Source: a bacterium (GTDB lineage: Bacteria > Planctomycetota > UBA1135 > UBA2386). Taken from it: a DNA stretch of 64,000 nt. Below, in pieces: positions 54,726 through 63,083 of this stretch. Where the stretch lies: NCBI GenBank assembly GCA_030432695.1, contig JAUILN010000011.1, positions 276,950-340,949 of the forward strand, read 5' to 3'. The first letter of the stretch is position 1; each line of letters begins with the position of its first letter. Made by a program: the position numbers and the translations under genes. The notes beneath the pieces were generated by a model that was given only the letters and a program-made list of their open reading frames with translations, was not told the origin of the DNA and did not search any database.

Positions 54726-57700
54726 ATGCGAAACTCACGTCAGAACAGCGGCTGGCTCCGGTCCAGAACCGCCTCCGTTCTCGCGCTCGTCCAGACCGCG
54801 CCCGTCGCTTCCCTGCTGGCCGTCGCGTCCCTGGCGGCGCTCGGCGCCCTGGCCGGTTGCTCCGGCGGTTCGGGCGGCGACCCCTCGAACCGCGGCCCGT
54901 TCGTGCTCCAGCAGATCACGACCGGACAAGGCCAGGTGTTCCCCTACCGGGTCCGCCAGCTGGACGAGGACGGCAACCCGACTTCGACCATCCTGAACAT
55001 CGAGTCGATCGACACCCTCCAACAGAACCACACGCAGGCCAACCGGATCCTGCCGGTGGCGACCCTGCCGGAGGACCTGTCGCTGCCGGGCGGTGGAACG
55101 GGCAACAACTACCTGTTCTTCCGGTTCAGCAACAACATCCAGCTGAACTCCGTGTTGAGCGACAGCATCTCGGCGCAGACCACCAGCTCGGGTCTGACGA
55201 CGGCGCTGTCGCTGATCGCGTACGACCCGGAGGACGAGTCGACGCGCATCATTCGGGGTCGCGGCTTCGTCGGTGGCAAGACCTACGTGGTCCGGAACGG
55301 CGTGATCGAGCTGGTCCAGGCGGTTCGTCAGGAGGGTGAAGGACTGGTCGTGGAGGATCCGATCGGCGAAGGCTTCCCGATGGGTTTCGTCGGCGACGTG
55401 GACCTGGTCCAGGACAGCTCTTTCGTCTTCGTCGCCGACTCGGACAACGACCTCTCGACCCACGAGACCTTCGACCCGAACGATGACGACCTGCTGATCC
55501 GGATCCGGGTGAGCAATGCGGTCCGCAACACCGACGATCGCGTGCTGACCCAGGAGGTCTGCACGGCGACGACGGTCGGCATCGACGTCAATCCCGCCGA
55601 CGTGATCGGGTGGTCGGGCTTCCGCACTCTCGAGATCACGCCGGGCAACAACCAGTCGAACGTCGATCCGCTGACCGACATCCTGGTGTTCTTCAACAAG
55701 CCCGTGCAGCCGGCAGACGTCGGTTCCTTCCTGAGCGACACCAACCTGACGCCGGCGGCCGGCGGCCTGTCGCTCAACGTGACGATCGGTGCGTCGTCGT
55801 TCACGGTGCTCTATTACGCAGACCCGGTCAGCTTCAGCGACCTGTGCACCTATCGGGTGACCCCTGCCTACAGCCTGCCCGGGAACAACCAGATCAACGT
55901 CAACATCCAGAGCAACTCGATTCGCTCGGTGAAGGACGACCTGCCGCTCGGCACCGACGTCTCGACGCAGTTCCGCACCGGCGAGGGCCCCGGAATCATC
56001 AATGCGCCGGTGAGCCCCGACACCGTCTACGTGGGCATCGGCGGTGCGCAGCCCGGCATCTCGGTCATCGACCTCAACGGTTATGGCCAGGGCACCAACG
56101 GACTGGATCCGGATCCGATCACCGGGGAGCCGACGCAGGATCCGCTCAACACCTGGTTCGCGCGGTTCAACCCGAACATCGGCCTTCCGGTGGTGCCGCC
56201 GCTGGCTCCCGGCTCGTCGACGCTCGACGCCGGCAGCGATGGTCCGCTCACGCTGGTCGAAGACACCGAGGGCAACACCAAGCTCATCGGCGCACCGACG
56301 GTCAGCCAGATCGGTGACATCCACGTCGGTCAGCCGCTCGACCTGGTGTTCAACAACTCGAACATCAACGTCAACGTCAACGCGGCCAATCAGACCCATC
56401 CGGGGACCGGGCGCCCGGCACCCGGCAACTGCATCGCGGTCGTGCCGCACCCGAATCCGCCGCGGCTGCTGTTCCCGCCGCCGAACCCTTCGCGCGCGAT
56501 CTTCGCCGAGGAGCCGACCGCCGGTGGCGCATCGAGCCTCCTGACCCCCGGCACTCGGCCCGACTTCAGACCACGCGCGGTCACCGGCTTCGTCGGCCCT
56601 CCCGCTCCGCCGCCGTCGCCGCCGCCGCCGCCGATCTACTCGCCGTACTTCGCGCGGCAGCAGCTCGGGCACTTCCTGTACGTGCTCGACCGCGACAACC
56701 GGCAGATCCTGGTCATCAACAGCAACCGCTTCACGATCCTCGACACCATCCGCATGTCGGATCCGTACCGGATCGCGTTCTCGCCTTCGCTGGCGGTGAT
56801 GGCGGTGTCGAACTTCGCTTCCTCGACCGTGTCGATCGTCGACACCGACCCGTTCAGCCGCACGTTCAACCAGATCATCGCCGAGACGCGGGTCGCGGAG
56901 GGCCCCACGGAGATCGCCTATCAGCCAGACGGCGAGTCGATCTGCGTGGTCTGCTCGACGGCCGGAGCGTTGACGATCATCGACGGTGGTGACTACTCGG
57001 TGCACAACACGGTCACCGGCAACATCGTCAGCCCGGTCGACGTGGTGGTCTCCCCGCGCTACGTCGCCACCGGCAACACCAGCAACGTCTACTACGCCTA
57101 CGTCCTGAACGGGAATGGTTCGATCGCGGTGTACGAGTCGGGGCCGAACGGTGCCAACGGCATCGGCTACGACGACATGGTGGGTCTCGCGGGACCGACG
57201 TTCCGGCGCGCTCGCGCGCTCACCATGGACTGGACCAGCGGCCTCGGCGGCGTCTGGGTCAGCCACACCGACGAGGCCGGCCTCGCCCGGGTCTCGCGGC
57301 TCGAGCTGACCACCAGCCCGCAGGGCCCCACGATGATCAACCAGAACCTCGGCGCCGGGTTCGTGCTCCCGCCGACGTTCCGGCAGAAGGAGTGGACGGT
57401 CACGGAGTCCTATGGAGGGCTGGAGATCAACCAGCCGATCCGCCTGGTGTTCTCGGGCAACACGATCGCCGACGTGGCCTTCGACGAGATGCTCAACGGA
57501 GGTGCCTCGTTCAACCAGGGCACGCAGTACTCCAACAACAGCTTCTCCGTCCTTTCCCACTCGGCGAAGGGCGCGGTGATGGGTGGCGGCAGCCCGATCA
57601 GCCCGGCGTTCATGTTCGTCGCATTGGCCGATACCGGGAAGATCGACGTCGTCGACCTGCAGGCGCGGGTCATCATCAAGACGATCGACGTGCCGGGCGT

Positions 57701-57731
57701 GAACCTGCTGTCGACCTACTGGCGGCAGTGA
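54726..57731 (+). CDS. large lipoprotein with Big_5-like domain and YVTN beta-propeller
   Basis: 1001 aa from the ATG at 54726. The signal peptide ends with LGALAGC, a lipobox. Residues about 290-420 hold an Ig-like piece of the SwmB/Big_5 kind (EITPGNNQSNVDPLTDILVFFNKPVQ). After a Pro-rich spacer (PPAPPPSPPPPP) a propeller follows with VLDRDNRQILVINSNRFTILDTI, AVSNFASSTVSIVDT and VVCSTAGALTIIDGGDY. It would sit on the outer membrane or outside and bind surface partners. No enzymatic motif was recognised. The gene is divergent from the aminotransferase gene and followed by repeats and a hairpin. Confidence 0.75.
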   Translation: MRNSRQNSGWLRSRTASVLALVQTAPVASLLAVASLAALGALAGCSGGSGGDPSNRGPFVLQQITTGQGQVFPYRVRQLDEDGNPTSTILNIESIDTLQQNHTQANRILPVATLPEDLSLPGGGTGNNYLFFRFSNNIQLNSVLSDSISAQTTSSGLTTALSLIAYDPEDESTRIIRGRGFVGGKTYVVRNGVIELVQAVRQEGEGLVVEDPIGEGFPMGFVGDVDLVQDSSFVFVADSDNDLSTHETFDPNDDDLLIRIRVSNAVRNTDDRVLTQEVCTATTVGIDVNPADVIGWSGFRTLEITPGNNQSNVDPLTDILVFFNKPVQPADVGSFLSDTNLTPAAGGLSLNVTIGASSFTVLYYADPVSFSDLCTYRVTPAYSLPGNNQINVNIQSNSIRSVKDDLPLGTDVSTQFRTGEGPGIINAPVSPDTVYVGIGGAQPGISVIDLNGYGQGTNGLDPDPITGEPTQDPLNTWFARFNPNIGLPVVPPLAPGSSTLDAGSDGPLTLVEDTEGNTKLIGAPTVSQIGDIHVGQPLDLVFNNSNINVNVNAANQTHPGTGRPAPGNCIAVVPHPNPPRLLFPPPNPSRAIFAEEPTAGGASSLLTPGTRPDFRPRAVTGFVGPPAPPPSPPPPPIYSPYFARQQLGHFLYVLDRDNRQILVINSNRFTILDTIRMSDPYRIAFSPSLAVMAVSNFASSTVSIVDTDPFSRTFNQIIAETRVAEGPTEIAYQPDGESICVVCSTAGALTIIDGGDYSVHNTVTGNIVSPVDVVVSPRYVATGNTSNVYYAYVLNGNGSIAVYESGPNGANGIGYDDMVGLAGPTFRRARALTMDWTSGLGGVWVSHTDEAGLARVSRLELTTSPQGPTMINQNLGAGFVLPPTFRQKEWTVTESYGGLEINQPIRLVFSGNTIADVAFDEMLNGGASFNQGTQYSNNSFSVLSHSAKGAVMGGGSPISPAFMFVALADTGKIDVVDLQARVIIKTIDVPGVNLLSTYWRQ

Positions 57732-57734
57732 CGT

Positions 57735-57788
57735 CCTTCGCCGCGGTGGTCCCGCCGCGGTGACCCCTTCGCCGCGGTGGTCCCGCCG
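57735..57788 (+). repeat. two 23-nt direct repeats after the lipoprotein stop
   Basis: CCTTCGCCGCGGTGGTCCCG plus CCG occurs at 57735-57757 and again at 57766-57788, 8 nt apart. Each copy contains CCGCGG, so they can also fold. Possible slippage product or part of a termination region. Confidence 0.5.
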
Positions 57789-57859
57789 ACGGTGTGACAC
57801 CCCGCCCCAGCGCATCGGGGACGGGAACACGATCTCGCCGAGCCGGCCGAAGATCCTTC

Positions 57860-57899
57860 GCGGCGCTCCTTCCGTCCCACCGTTCGGAAGGAGCGCCGC
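57860..57899. terminator. 14-bp perfect hairpin
   Basis: GCGGCGCTCCTTCC (57860-57873) pairs perfectly with GGAAGGAGCGCCGC (57886-57899) over a 12-nt loop. It lies 129 nt after the lipoprotein stop and 33 nt before the RecQ start. It is probably a terminator, though no T-run follows. Confidence 0.6.
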
Positions 57900-57931
57900 G
57901 TGCATTCGGGCTACACTCCCGAAAGCCCGAG

Positions 57932-60106
57932 GTGCGCCGCGTGCCGTCGGCCCGACCCGCCATCCAACGGAGAATCGTCATCGGCACCCTGGATCTGAAC
58001 GGCGCAGAGCGCCTGCTCGCCGAACGCTTCGGACACACGTCCTTCCGCGAGGGCCAGCGCGAGGCGGTCGCCGCGGCACTCGCCGGACGGGACGCACTGG
58101 TCGTGATGCCGACCGGTGCCGGCAAGTCGCTTTGCTACCAGCTGCCCGCGCTCTGCCAACCCGGCTACGCACTGGTGGTCAGCCCCCTCATCGCGCTGAT
58201 GAAGGACCAGGTCGACGCGCTCCGCGCCCGCGACGTCGCCGCGGCGGCAGTGCACTCCGGACAGGGCCCCGACGAACGGCGCGAGGTCGCGCGACGCATC
58301 GCCGAGGGCACGCTCGACGTCCTGCTCGTCGCACCCGAACGATTCCGCAACCGCCGGTTCGTCGACTTCGTACGACAACACGCTCCGCACCGCTTCGTGG
58401 TCGACGAAGCCCACTGCATCAGCCAGTGGGGTCACGACTTCCGGCCCGACTACCGCCGCCTGGGCGAAGCGCTCGACGAATTGGGCCGCCCGCCGGTCAC
58501 CGCGCTGACTGCAACGGCGACTCCCGAGGTCCGTGAGGACATCGTCCGCCAGCTGGAGCTGCGCGACCCCGCAACGGTCCTGACCGGGTTCGACCGCCCG
58601 AACCTGCGTTTCGAGGTCCGCCCTGCCCCGGCACGGGTCGACAAGCTCACGGTTGCCGAACAGCTGGTGCGCGAGGTCCGAGGCACGCGGTTGATCTACG
58701 CTGCCAGTCGCCGCTCGGTCGACGAGGTCGCAGCGCACTTCCGCGGCAAGGACCTCCAGGCAGCCGCCTACCACGCCGGCCTGCCCGACGATGAACGCAC
58801 CGCGATCCAGGACGCCTTCATGGCCGACGAGATCGAACTGCTCGTCGCCACCAATGCGTTCGGCATGGGGGTCGACAAGCCCGACATCCGGCTGGTCCTG
58901 CACTACGACCTGCCAGGTTCTCTCGAGGCCTACTACCAGGAGGCCGGTCGCGCCGGGCGCGACGGCGAACCGGCCCTGTGTGTCCTGCTGCAGCACGGCG
59001 GCGACTACCGCCTACAGAAGTTCTTCATCGACCAGGCCAACCCCGAGCCCGAGCTGGTGCGCCGACTGTGGAATCGCCTGCTCCGTCAGCAGCGCGAGTC
59101 CGGTGAATTCGACGGGCTTCTCCAGGCGGAAGCGCTGCCGCACGCCCTCGGCGAGAAGACCGATGGCCCGGTGCGCACCACGCTGCGCATGCTGCAGGCC
59201 TCCGGACATCTGGAGAGCGGCCTCGACGGCATCCGGCTCCTCGGCGAACTCCCGGACGAACCGCCGATCGACTTCGCCGAACTCCGTGAGAAGCGAGCGC
59301 GGGACGAGCGCCGACTCGGCCGGATGCTCGACTACTCGCGGGCACGGCTCGGAGCCTGTCGCTTCGATCGACTGCGCTCCTACTTCCTCGGCGCCGACGG
59401 CGAACCCTGTGGACGCTGCGACCTGTGCACCGGGGACGGAGTCGAACTCCGCCAGGCCGACGAAGCCGAGCAGCGGGTGGTCCGGCATGCGCTGCGAACC
59501 TGCGCCGAGCTCGACTTCCGCTTCGGTGCCGGACGGATCGTCCAGGTGCTGGCCGGCAGCGAGGCGCAGGAGGTTCTCGAACGCGGGCTGCAGGAGCTGC
59601 CGACCTACGGCGTGTTCCAGGGCGCAACCGACGCCTCGATCCGCGAGCTGCTGCGCTTCCTCGAGGACTGCGAGCTGCTCGAGCGCCGACCGTTCCTGCG
59701 CCGCGACGGGACCGTCGGCGGGCAGGTCGTCGGCCTGTCCGCCAGCGGCCGCAGATGTCTGGAGCTCGGCACGATCCCCGACCTGCCACCCGTGCCGATC
59801 CCCGCGGCCCGCAGCGCCGGACGCCGTGCGCGCCGCACCGCCAGTTCGTCGACCGGCTCGCACGACCGGGAGAGCACCCCCCTCGACCCTGCGGCCACCG
59901 CCCGCCTGGAGGCCCTGCGCCGTTTCCGGAGCCGCGTCGCCGCCGGCCGGCCGGCCTACACCGTGTTCTCGAACGAGACCCTCGAGCTCCTCGCGCGCTT
60001 CCCACCCTCCGACCGCGAGTCGTTCCTGTCGGTCAAAGGGCTCGGACCGGGTCGCTGGGACAAGTTCGGCGCCGACCTCCTGACCGAGCTGAACGATCCG
60101 AGCTGA
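57932..60106 (+). CDS. recQ: RecQ-family ATP-dependent DNA helicase
   Basis: 724 aa from the GTG at 57932; a GTG at 57941 is also possible. Earlier in-frame starts would lie within or upstream of the hairpin at 57860-57899. Helicase motifs: SFREGQREAVAAAL, MPTGAGKSLCYQLPAL (Walker A), VVDEAHCISQWGHDFRPDY (DEAH), TALTATAT and YYQEAGRAGRDG. The RecQ zinc-binding domain is CRFDRLRSYF and then CGRCDLC, with a winged helix after it. An HRDC domain closes the protein (AYTVFSNETLELLARFPPSD, LGPGRWDKFG). It unwinds DNA 3'-5' in recombination and fork repair. It stands alone between hairpins. Confidence 0.95.
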   Translation: MRRVPSARPAIQRRIVIGTLDLNGAERLLAERFGHTSFREGQREAVAAALAGRDALVVMPTGAGKSLCYQLPALCQPGYALVVSPLIALMKDQVDALRARDVAAAAVHSGQGPDERREVARRIAEGTLDVLLVAPERFRNRRFVDFVRQHAPHRFVVDEAHCISQWGHDFRPDYRRLGEALDELGRPPVTALTATATPEVREDIVRQLELRDPATVLTGFDRPNLRFEVRPAPARVDKLTVAEQLVREVRGTRLIYAASRRSVDEVAAHFRGKDLQAAAYHAGLPDDERTAIQDAFMADEIELLVATNAFGMGVDKPDIRLVLHYDLPGSLEAYYQEAGRAGRDGEPALCVLLQHGGDYRLQKFFIDQANPEPELVRRLWNRLLRQQRESGEFDGLLQAEALPHALGEKTDGPVRTTLRMLQASGHLESGLDGIRLLGELPDEPPIDFAELREKRARDERRLGRMLDYSRARLGACRFDRLRSYFLGADGEPCGRCDLCTGDGVELRQADEAEQRVVRHALRTCAELDFRFGAGRIVQVLAGSEAQEVLERGLQELPTYGVFQGATDASIRELLRFLEDCELLERRPFLRRDGTVGGQVVGLSASGRRCLELGTIPDLPPVPIPAARSAGRRARRTASSSTGSHDRESTPLDPAATARLEALRRFRSRVAAGRPAYTVFSNETLELLARFPPSDRESFLSVKGLGPGRWDKFGADLLTELNDPS

Positions 60107-60141
60107 TCGCTCGGAAGCCTGGGAGCCGGGTAGGCCTGCGC

Positions 60142-60147
60142 TACCGT
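60142..60147 (+). promoter_or_regulatory. -10-like hexamer, probable leaderless start
   Basis: TACCGT lies exactly 6 nt before the ATG at 60154. It is one of four genes in the window with the TAnnnT-N6-ATG spacing. No good -35 box was found. Confidence 0.3.
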
Positions 60148-60153
60148 GACGGC

Positions 60154-61470
60154 ATGCAGCACGCCGTCACGCCCTCGACCCTCGGACCGCTCCTGCTCGC
60201 CGGCCTGTTCGTCGCTCCGCCGGTGGTCGCGCAGGACACTTCCTGGCAGGAGTTCGCCGAAACCACCCAGGACGAGCTCTTCGCGTTCTACTGCGACCTG
60301 CACCGACATCCCGAACTCTCGTTCCGCGAGGTGCGCACCGCGGCCCGACTCGCCGAGGCCCTCGAGTCCGCGGGCCTGACCGTCACCCGCAACGTCGGCG
60401 GACTCGGAGTCGTCGGCGTGCTCGAGAATGGCGAAGGCCCCTGCGTGCTGCTGCGCGCCGACCTCGACGCACTCCCGCTCGGCGAACGTACCGGCCTGCC
60501 GTTCCAGTCGGAGCAACGCATCGAGTCGCCCGACGGACGAGTCGCGGGAGTCATGCACGCCTGCGGCCACGACGTGCACATGACCTCCCTGTGGGGCACG
60601 GCCCGCTACCTGGCCACGCACCGGGATGCCTGGAAGGGCACGCTGGTATGCATCGGCCAACCCGCCGAGGAGCGCGCCGGTGGAGCCAAGGCGATGCTCG
60701 AGGACGGCCTGTTCGAACGCTTCCCGAAGCCCGACGCGGCGCTCGCGATCCACGTCACCCACGAGCTGGAGACCGGCACGATCGGTTACCGCGCGGGACC
60801 GGCGATGGCCAATGTCGAGAGCGTCGACGTCGTACTGCACGGCAAGGGCGGACACGGTGCCGCGCCACACCTGACGATCGATCCGATCGTGCTGGCCGCG
60901 AAGCTGATCCTCGACCTCCAGACCATCCCTTCGCGCGAACTGAACCCGACCGACCCGTCGGTGGTCACGGTGGGCGCGATCCATGGCGGCCAGAAGCACA
61001 ACATCATCGAAGACCGCTGCGAACTGCAGATCACGATCCGCAGCTACACGCCCGAGGTGCACGAGCACATCAAGGAGGCGATCCAACGCAAGGCACGCGC
61101 GGTCGCCGCATCGGCAGGCGCCCCGGACCCAGAGATCCGCTTCAGCGAGTTCACGCCGGCCCTGGTCAACGATCCCGAGCTGGTCGCGCGGGTCCTGCCG
61201 GCGCTGCGGCGCGTGCTGGGTGACGACCACGTGGTGCTGGTCTCCCCGGTGATGACCGCCGAGGACTTCGGCCGCTTCGGCAAGGCCGGCATCCCGATCT
61301 TCATGTTCCGGGTCGGCTCGATCCGACCGGCGCGGATGGCGGCGCTGCGGCAGGCTGGCGAAGAACCACCCCCGCTGCACTCGCCGTTCTACTGGCCGGA
61401 CGCGCGCGAGACGATCCTGACCGCCGTCCGGAGCCTGTCGGCCGCAGCGATCGGGCTGATGCCGAAGTGA
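60154..61470 (+). CDS. exported M20-family amidohydrolase
   Basis: 438 aa from the ATG at 60154. The signal peptide ends near VVAQ. M20D peptidase/aminoacylase motifs: DLHRHPELSFREVRTA, VLLRADLDALPLGE, VMHACGHDVHM (metal His and the conserved Cys-Gly-His-Asp), GQPAEERAGGAKAML (catalytic Glu pair), GKGGHGAAPH (dimerisation domain) and VMTAEDFGRFG. Typical reactions are hydrolysis of N-acyl amino acids, peptides or hippurate. A periplasmic place is less usual than a cytoplasmic one for this family. Its stop codon lies within a 16-bp hairpin. Confidence 0.9.
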   Translation: MQHAVTPSTLGPLLLAGLFVAPPVVAQDTSWQEFAETTQDELFAFYCDLHRHPELSFREVRTAARLAEALESAGLTVTRNVGGLGVVGVLENGEGPCVLLRADLDALPLGERTGLPFQSEQRIESPDGRVAGVMHACGHDVHMTSLWGTARYLATHRDAWKGTLVCIGQPAEERAGGAKAMLEDGLFERFPKPDAALAIHVTHELETGTIGYRAGPAMANVESVDVVLHGKGGHGAAPHLTIDPIVLAAKLILDLQTIPSRELNPTDPSVVTVGAIHGGQKHNIIEDRCELQITIRSYTPEVHEHIKEAIQRKARAVAASAGAPDPEIRFSEFTPALVNDPELVARVLPALRRVLGDDHVVLVSPVMTAEDFGRFGKAGIPIFMFRVGSIRPARMAALRQAGEEPPPLHSPFYWPDARETILTAVRSLSAAAIGLMPK

Positions 61471-61505
61471 GCCTGTAAGTAGTATCGATCTTACAGGCTC
61501 ACTTC
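61464..61505. terminator. 16-bp perfect hairpin overlapping the M20 stop codon
   Basis: GAAGTGAGCCTGTAAG (61464-61479) pairs with CTTACAGGCTCACTTC (61490-61505) across TAGTATCGAT. The TGA stop is inside the left arm. It lies between convergent genes. The pyrimidine-rich GTCTCTCT after it fits a terminator. Confidence 0.75.
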
Positions 61506-61573
61506 GTCTCTCTGGGGCCGCTGCGCGGCCCTGCTCGGCGAGCGACCTCGAAAGTCACACGCTCAGTGAGCGG

Positions 61574-62182
61574 TCACTGCTGGATCTGGAAGCAGCCGAT
61601 GTTCATCAGCCCGCCTTCCAACCCATTGAGGATCGAGAAGTAGCCGAACTGGTGGTAGATGTCGACGCCGACGAAGGCCGGGTCGGTCGGCAGGGTCTCG
61701 GTGTAGATGTCGATCCCGATGGTCGGCCGGTAGCCCACGAAGGCGAGGCTCTGCGAGTCGAGCATCAGCGCGCCGAGGGGCCCCAGCGGCAGGAAGGTCG
61801 TGCCGCCCGAGAACAGGTAGAGGATGGTCGAGCCCGGCGGCGCGAAGGTGGTGAACAGAACCGGGCGTCCCAGCCGGTAACCGAAGATCGCGGTCGTGGT
61901 GGTCCGCACCGCGGCATCCTCCGCGGCGGTGACCTCCAAGGTCACGCAGCCGAGTGCCGGGATGAGCCGACCGGTGAGGTTGCTGATCCGGCCCTGGCGC
62001 GCCGCGAGATCGACGGTGCTGCTCTGCAGCAGGATCTCCGAGCAGCGCAGCCGATGCGTCGCGTTGGGGTTGCAGGGGTCGGCGGGGGCGGCCTCGACGG
62101 TGCCGGACAGGGTGATGTCGAACTGGGCGTTCGCCGGAAGGGCGAACAGCGCTACGAACAGCAGCGGAAGGAACTTGTGCAT
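61574..62182 (-). CDS. secreted protein of unknown function
   Basis: 202 aa from the ATG at 62182, with a clear signal peptide (LPLLFVALFALPANAQ). The mature protein is beta-rich with hydrophobic, Gly/Pro-containing strands (ALGCVTLEVTAAED, PVLFTTFAPPGSTILYLFSGGTTFLPLGPLG, LMLDSQSLAFVGYRPTI). It has Cys pairs in ADPCNPNA and LRCSE and a late NIGCFQIQQ end. The PLGPLG/LD pattern recalls secreted C-terminal domains of planctomycetes. No function can be assigned. Confidence 0.6.
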   Translation of the reverse strand: MHKFLPLLFVALFALPANAQFDITLSGTVEAAPADPCNPNATHRLRCSEILLQSSTVDLAARQGRISNLTGRLIPALGCVTLEVTAAEDAAVRTTTTAIFGYRLGRPVLFTTFAPPGSTILYLFSGGTTFLPLGPLGALMLDSQSLAFVGYRPTIGIDIYTETLPTDPAFVGVDIYHQFGYFSILNGLEGGLMNIGCFQIQQ

Positions 62183-62331
62183 CGCGAGAGCGGCGAGGGT
62201 CGCCGAAGGAGGGGAGGGCAGGCGGGCGGGCCGGCGCAGGTAGCCGAGCCCCCGACGATCCTGTCGCTGGACCGATCCACCGACAAGTCCCCGCCGGTTG
62301 TCACGGCCGACCGACGAGGGGACCGCACCAC

Positions 62332-63024
62332 TCACGCCACGCCAGTGCCCGACAGACAGTCGCCGACCGCGTCCCAGAACCGGACACGCGCCTCGAGCGA
62401 CAGCAGCGCCCCCCGGCGCAGCGCCTCGCGTGCTGCCAGCGAGCCCGCATGCCGGCGCAGGGCCTCCTCCAGCCAGAGCCCATGGTCGACGTCCTGCTGC
62501 AGATGTAGCGGGAAGTACGCAATGTCCGCCCTGGCGAATCCGAGCCGGTCGAGACCCTCCACGATCGCTGGAAACATCTGGGGGATCGCCCACTCGTGAC
62601 CCGGCCCCACCGCCCCGAGGCCGACCAACCAGTCCTCCTCGCGGCAGATCCGCTCGTGGTCGGCCACGAACGCCGCGACGTCCGGGTGGATCTCGGTGGC
62701 GGCGATCCGCGACTCGTCGGCTCCCGCCGCGCGCAGGAACGCCCTGTGCATTGCCGTGTGGTCGTGCCCGTCGGAGCCCTCGCCGTACTCGTCGACCAGC
62801 ACCTTCGCGATCCACAGCTTGTCGGTCGAGTCCTCGGCTCGCAGCAGCAGCCACTCCAGGTAGCGCGTGAAGCGACCGACCAACCGGTGGTGCTGTAGAC
62901 CGAAGCGGAGCATCGCAGCGCGGTCGGCGCGGTCACGGAGCTCCGCGAGTACCGGGTGGCATACCGCGCGGTGGGACTCGACCTCGGCGCGGAGGTCGTG
63001 CAGGAAGGTCTCGGATCCGGTCAT
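62332..63024 (-). CDS. haem-oxygenase-fold iron-containing protein (PqqC/TenA-like)
   Basis: 230 aa, all helical. Possible di-iron ligands are Glu and His in WIAKVLVDEYGEGSDGHDHTAMH, TEIHPDVAAFV and LHLQQDVDHGLWLEEAL, a pattern like the haem-oxygenase-like diiron oxidases and oxygenases (CADD/PqqC/TenA fold). These enzymes act on varied small molecules, including oxidative cleavage of amino or fatty acids. No biosynthetic cluster is adjacent, and the substrate is unknown. It is divergent from the DNA methyltransferase gene. Confidence 0.65.
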   Translation of the reverse strand: MTGSETFLHDLRAEVESHRAVCHPVLAELRDRADRAAMLRFGLQHHRLVGRFTRYLEWLLLRAEDSTDKLWIAKVLVDEYGEGSDGHDHTAMHRAFLRAAGADESRIAATEIHPDVAAFVADHERICREEDWLVGLGAVGPGHEWAIPQMFPAIVEGLDRLGFARADIAYFPLHLQQDVDHGLWLEEALRRHAGSLAAREALRRGALLSLEARVRFWDAVGDCLSGTGVA

Positions 63025-63083
63025 CTGATCGCTCGTGGGTTCGGCCTTCGGGATCGGCCGGTCCGCCGCGACAATTTCCCGCG

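Noticed and set aside
57794..57931. RecQ start further upstream
   Set aside because: It would pass through the 14-bp hairpin and low-complexity sequence; the helicase family begins near 57990.
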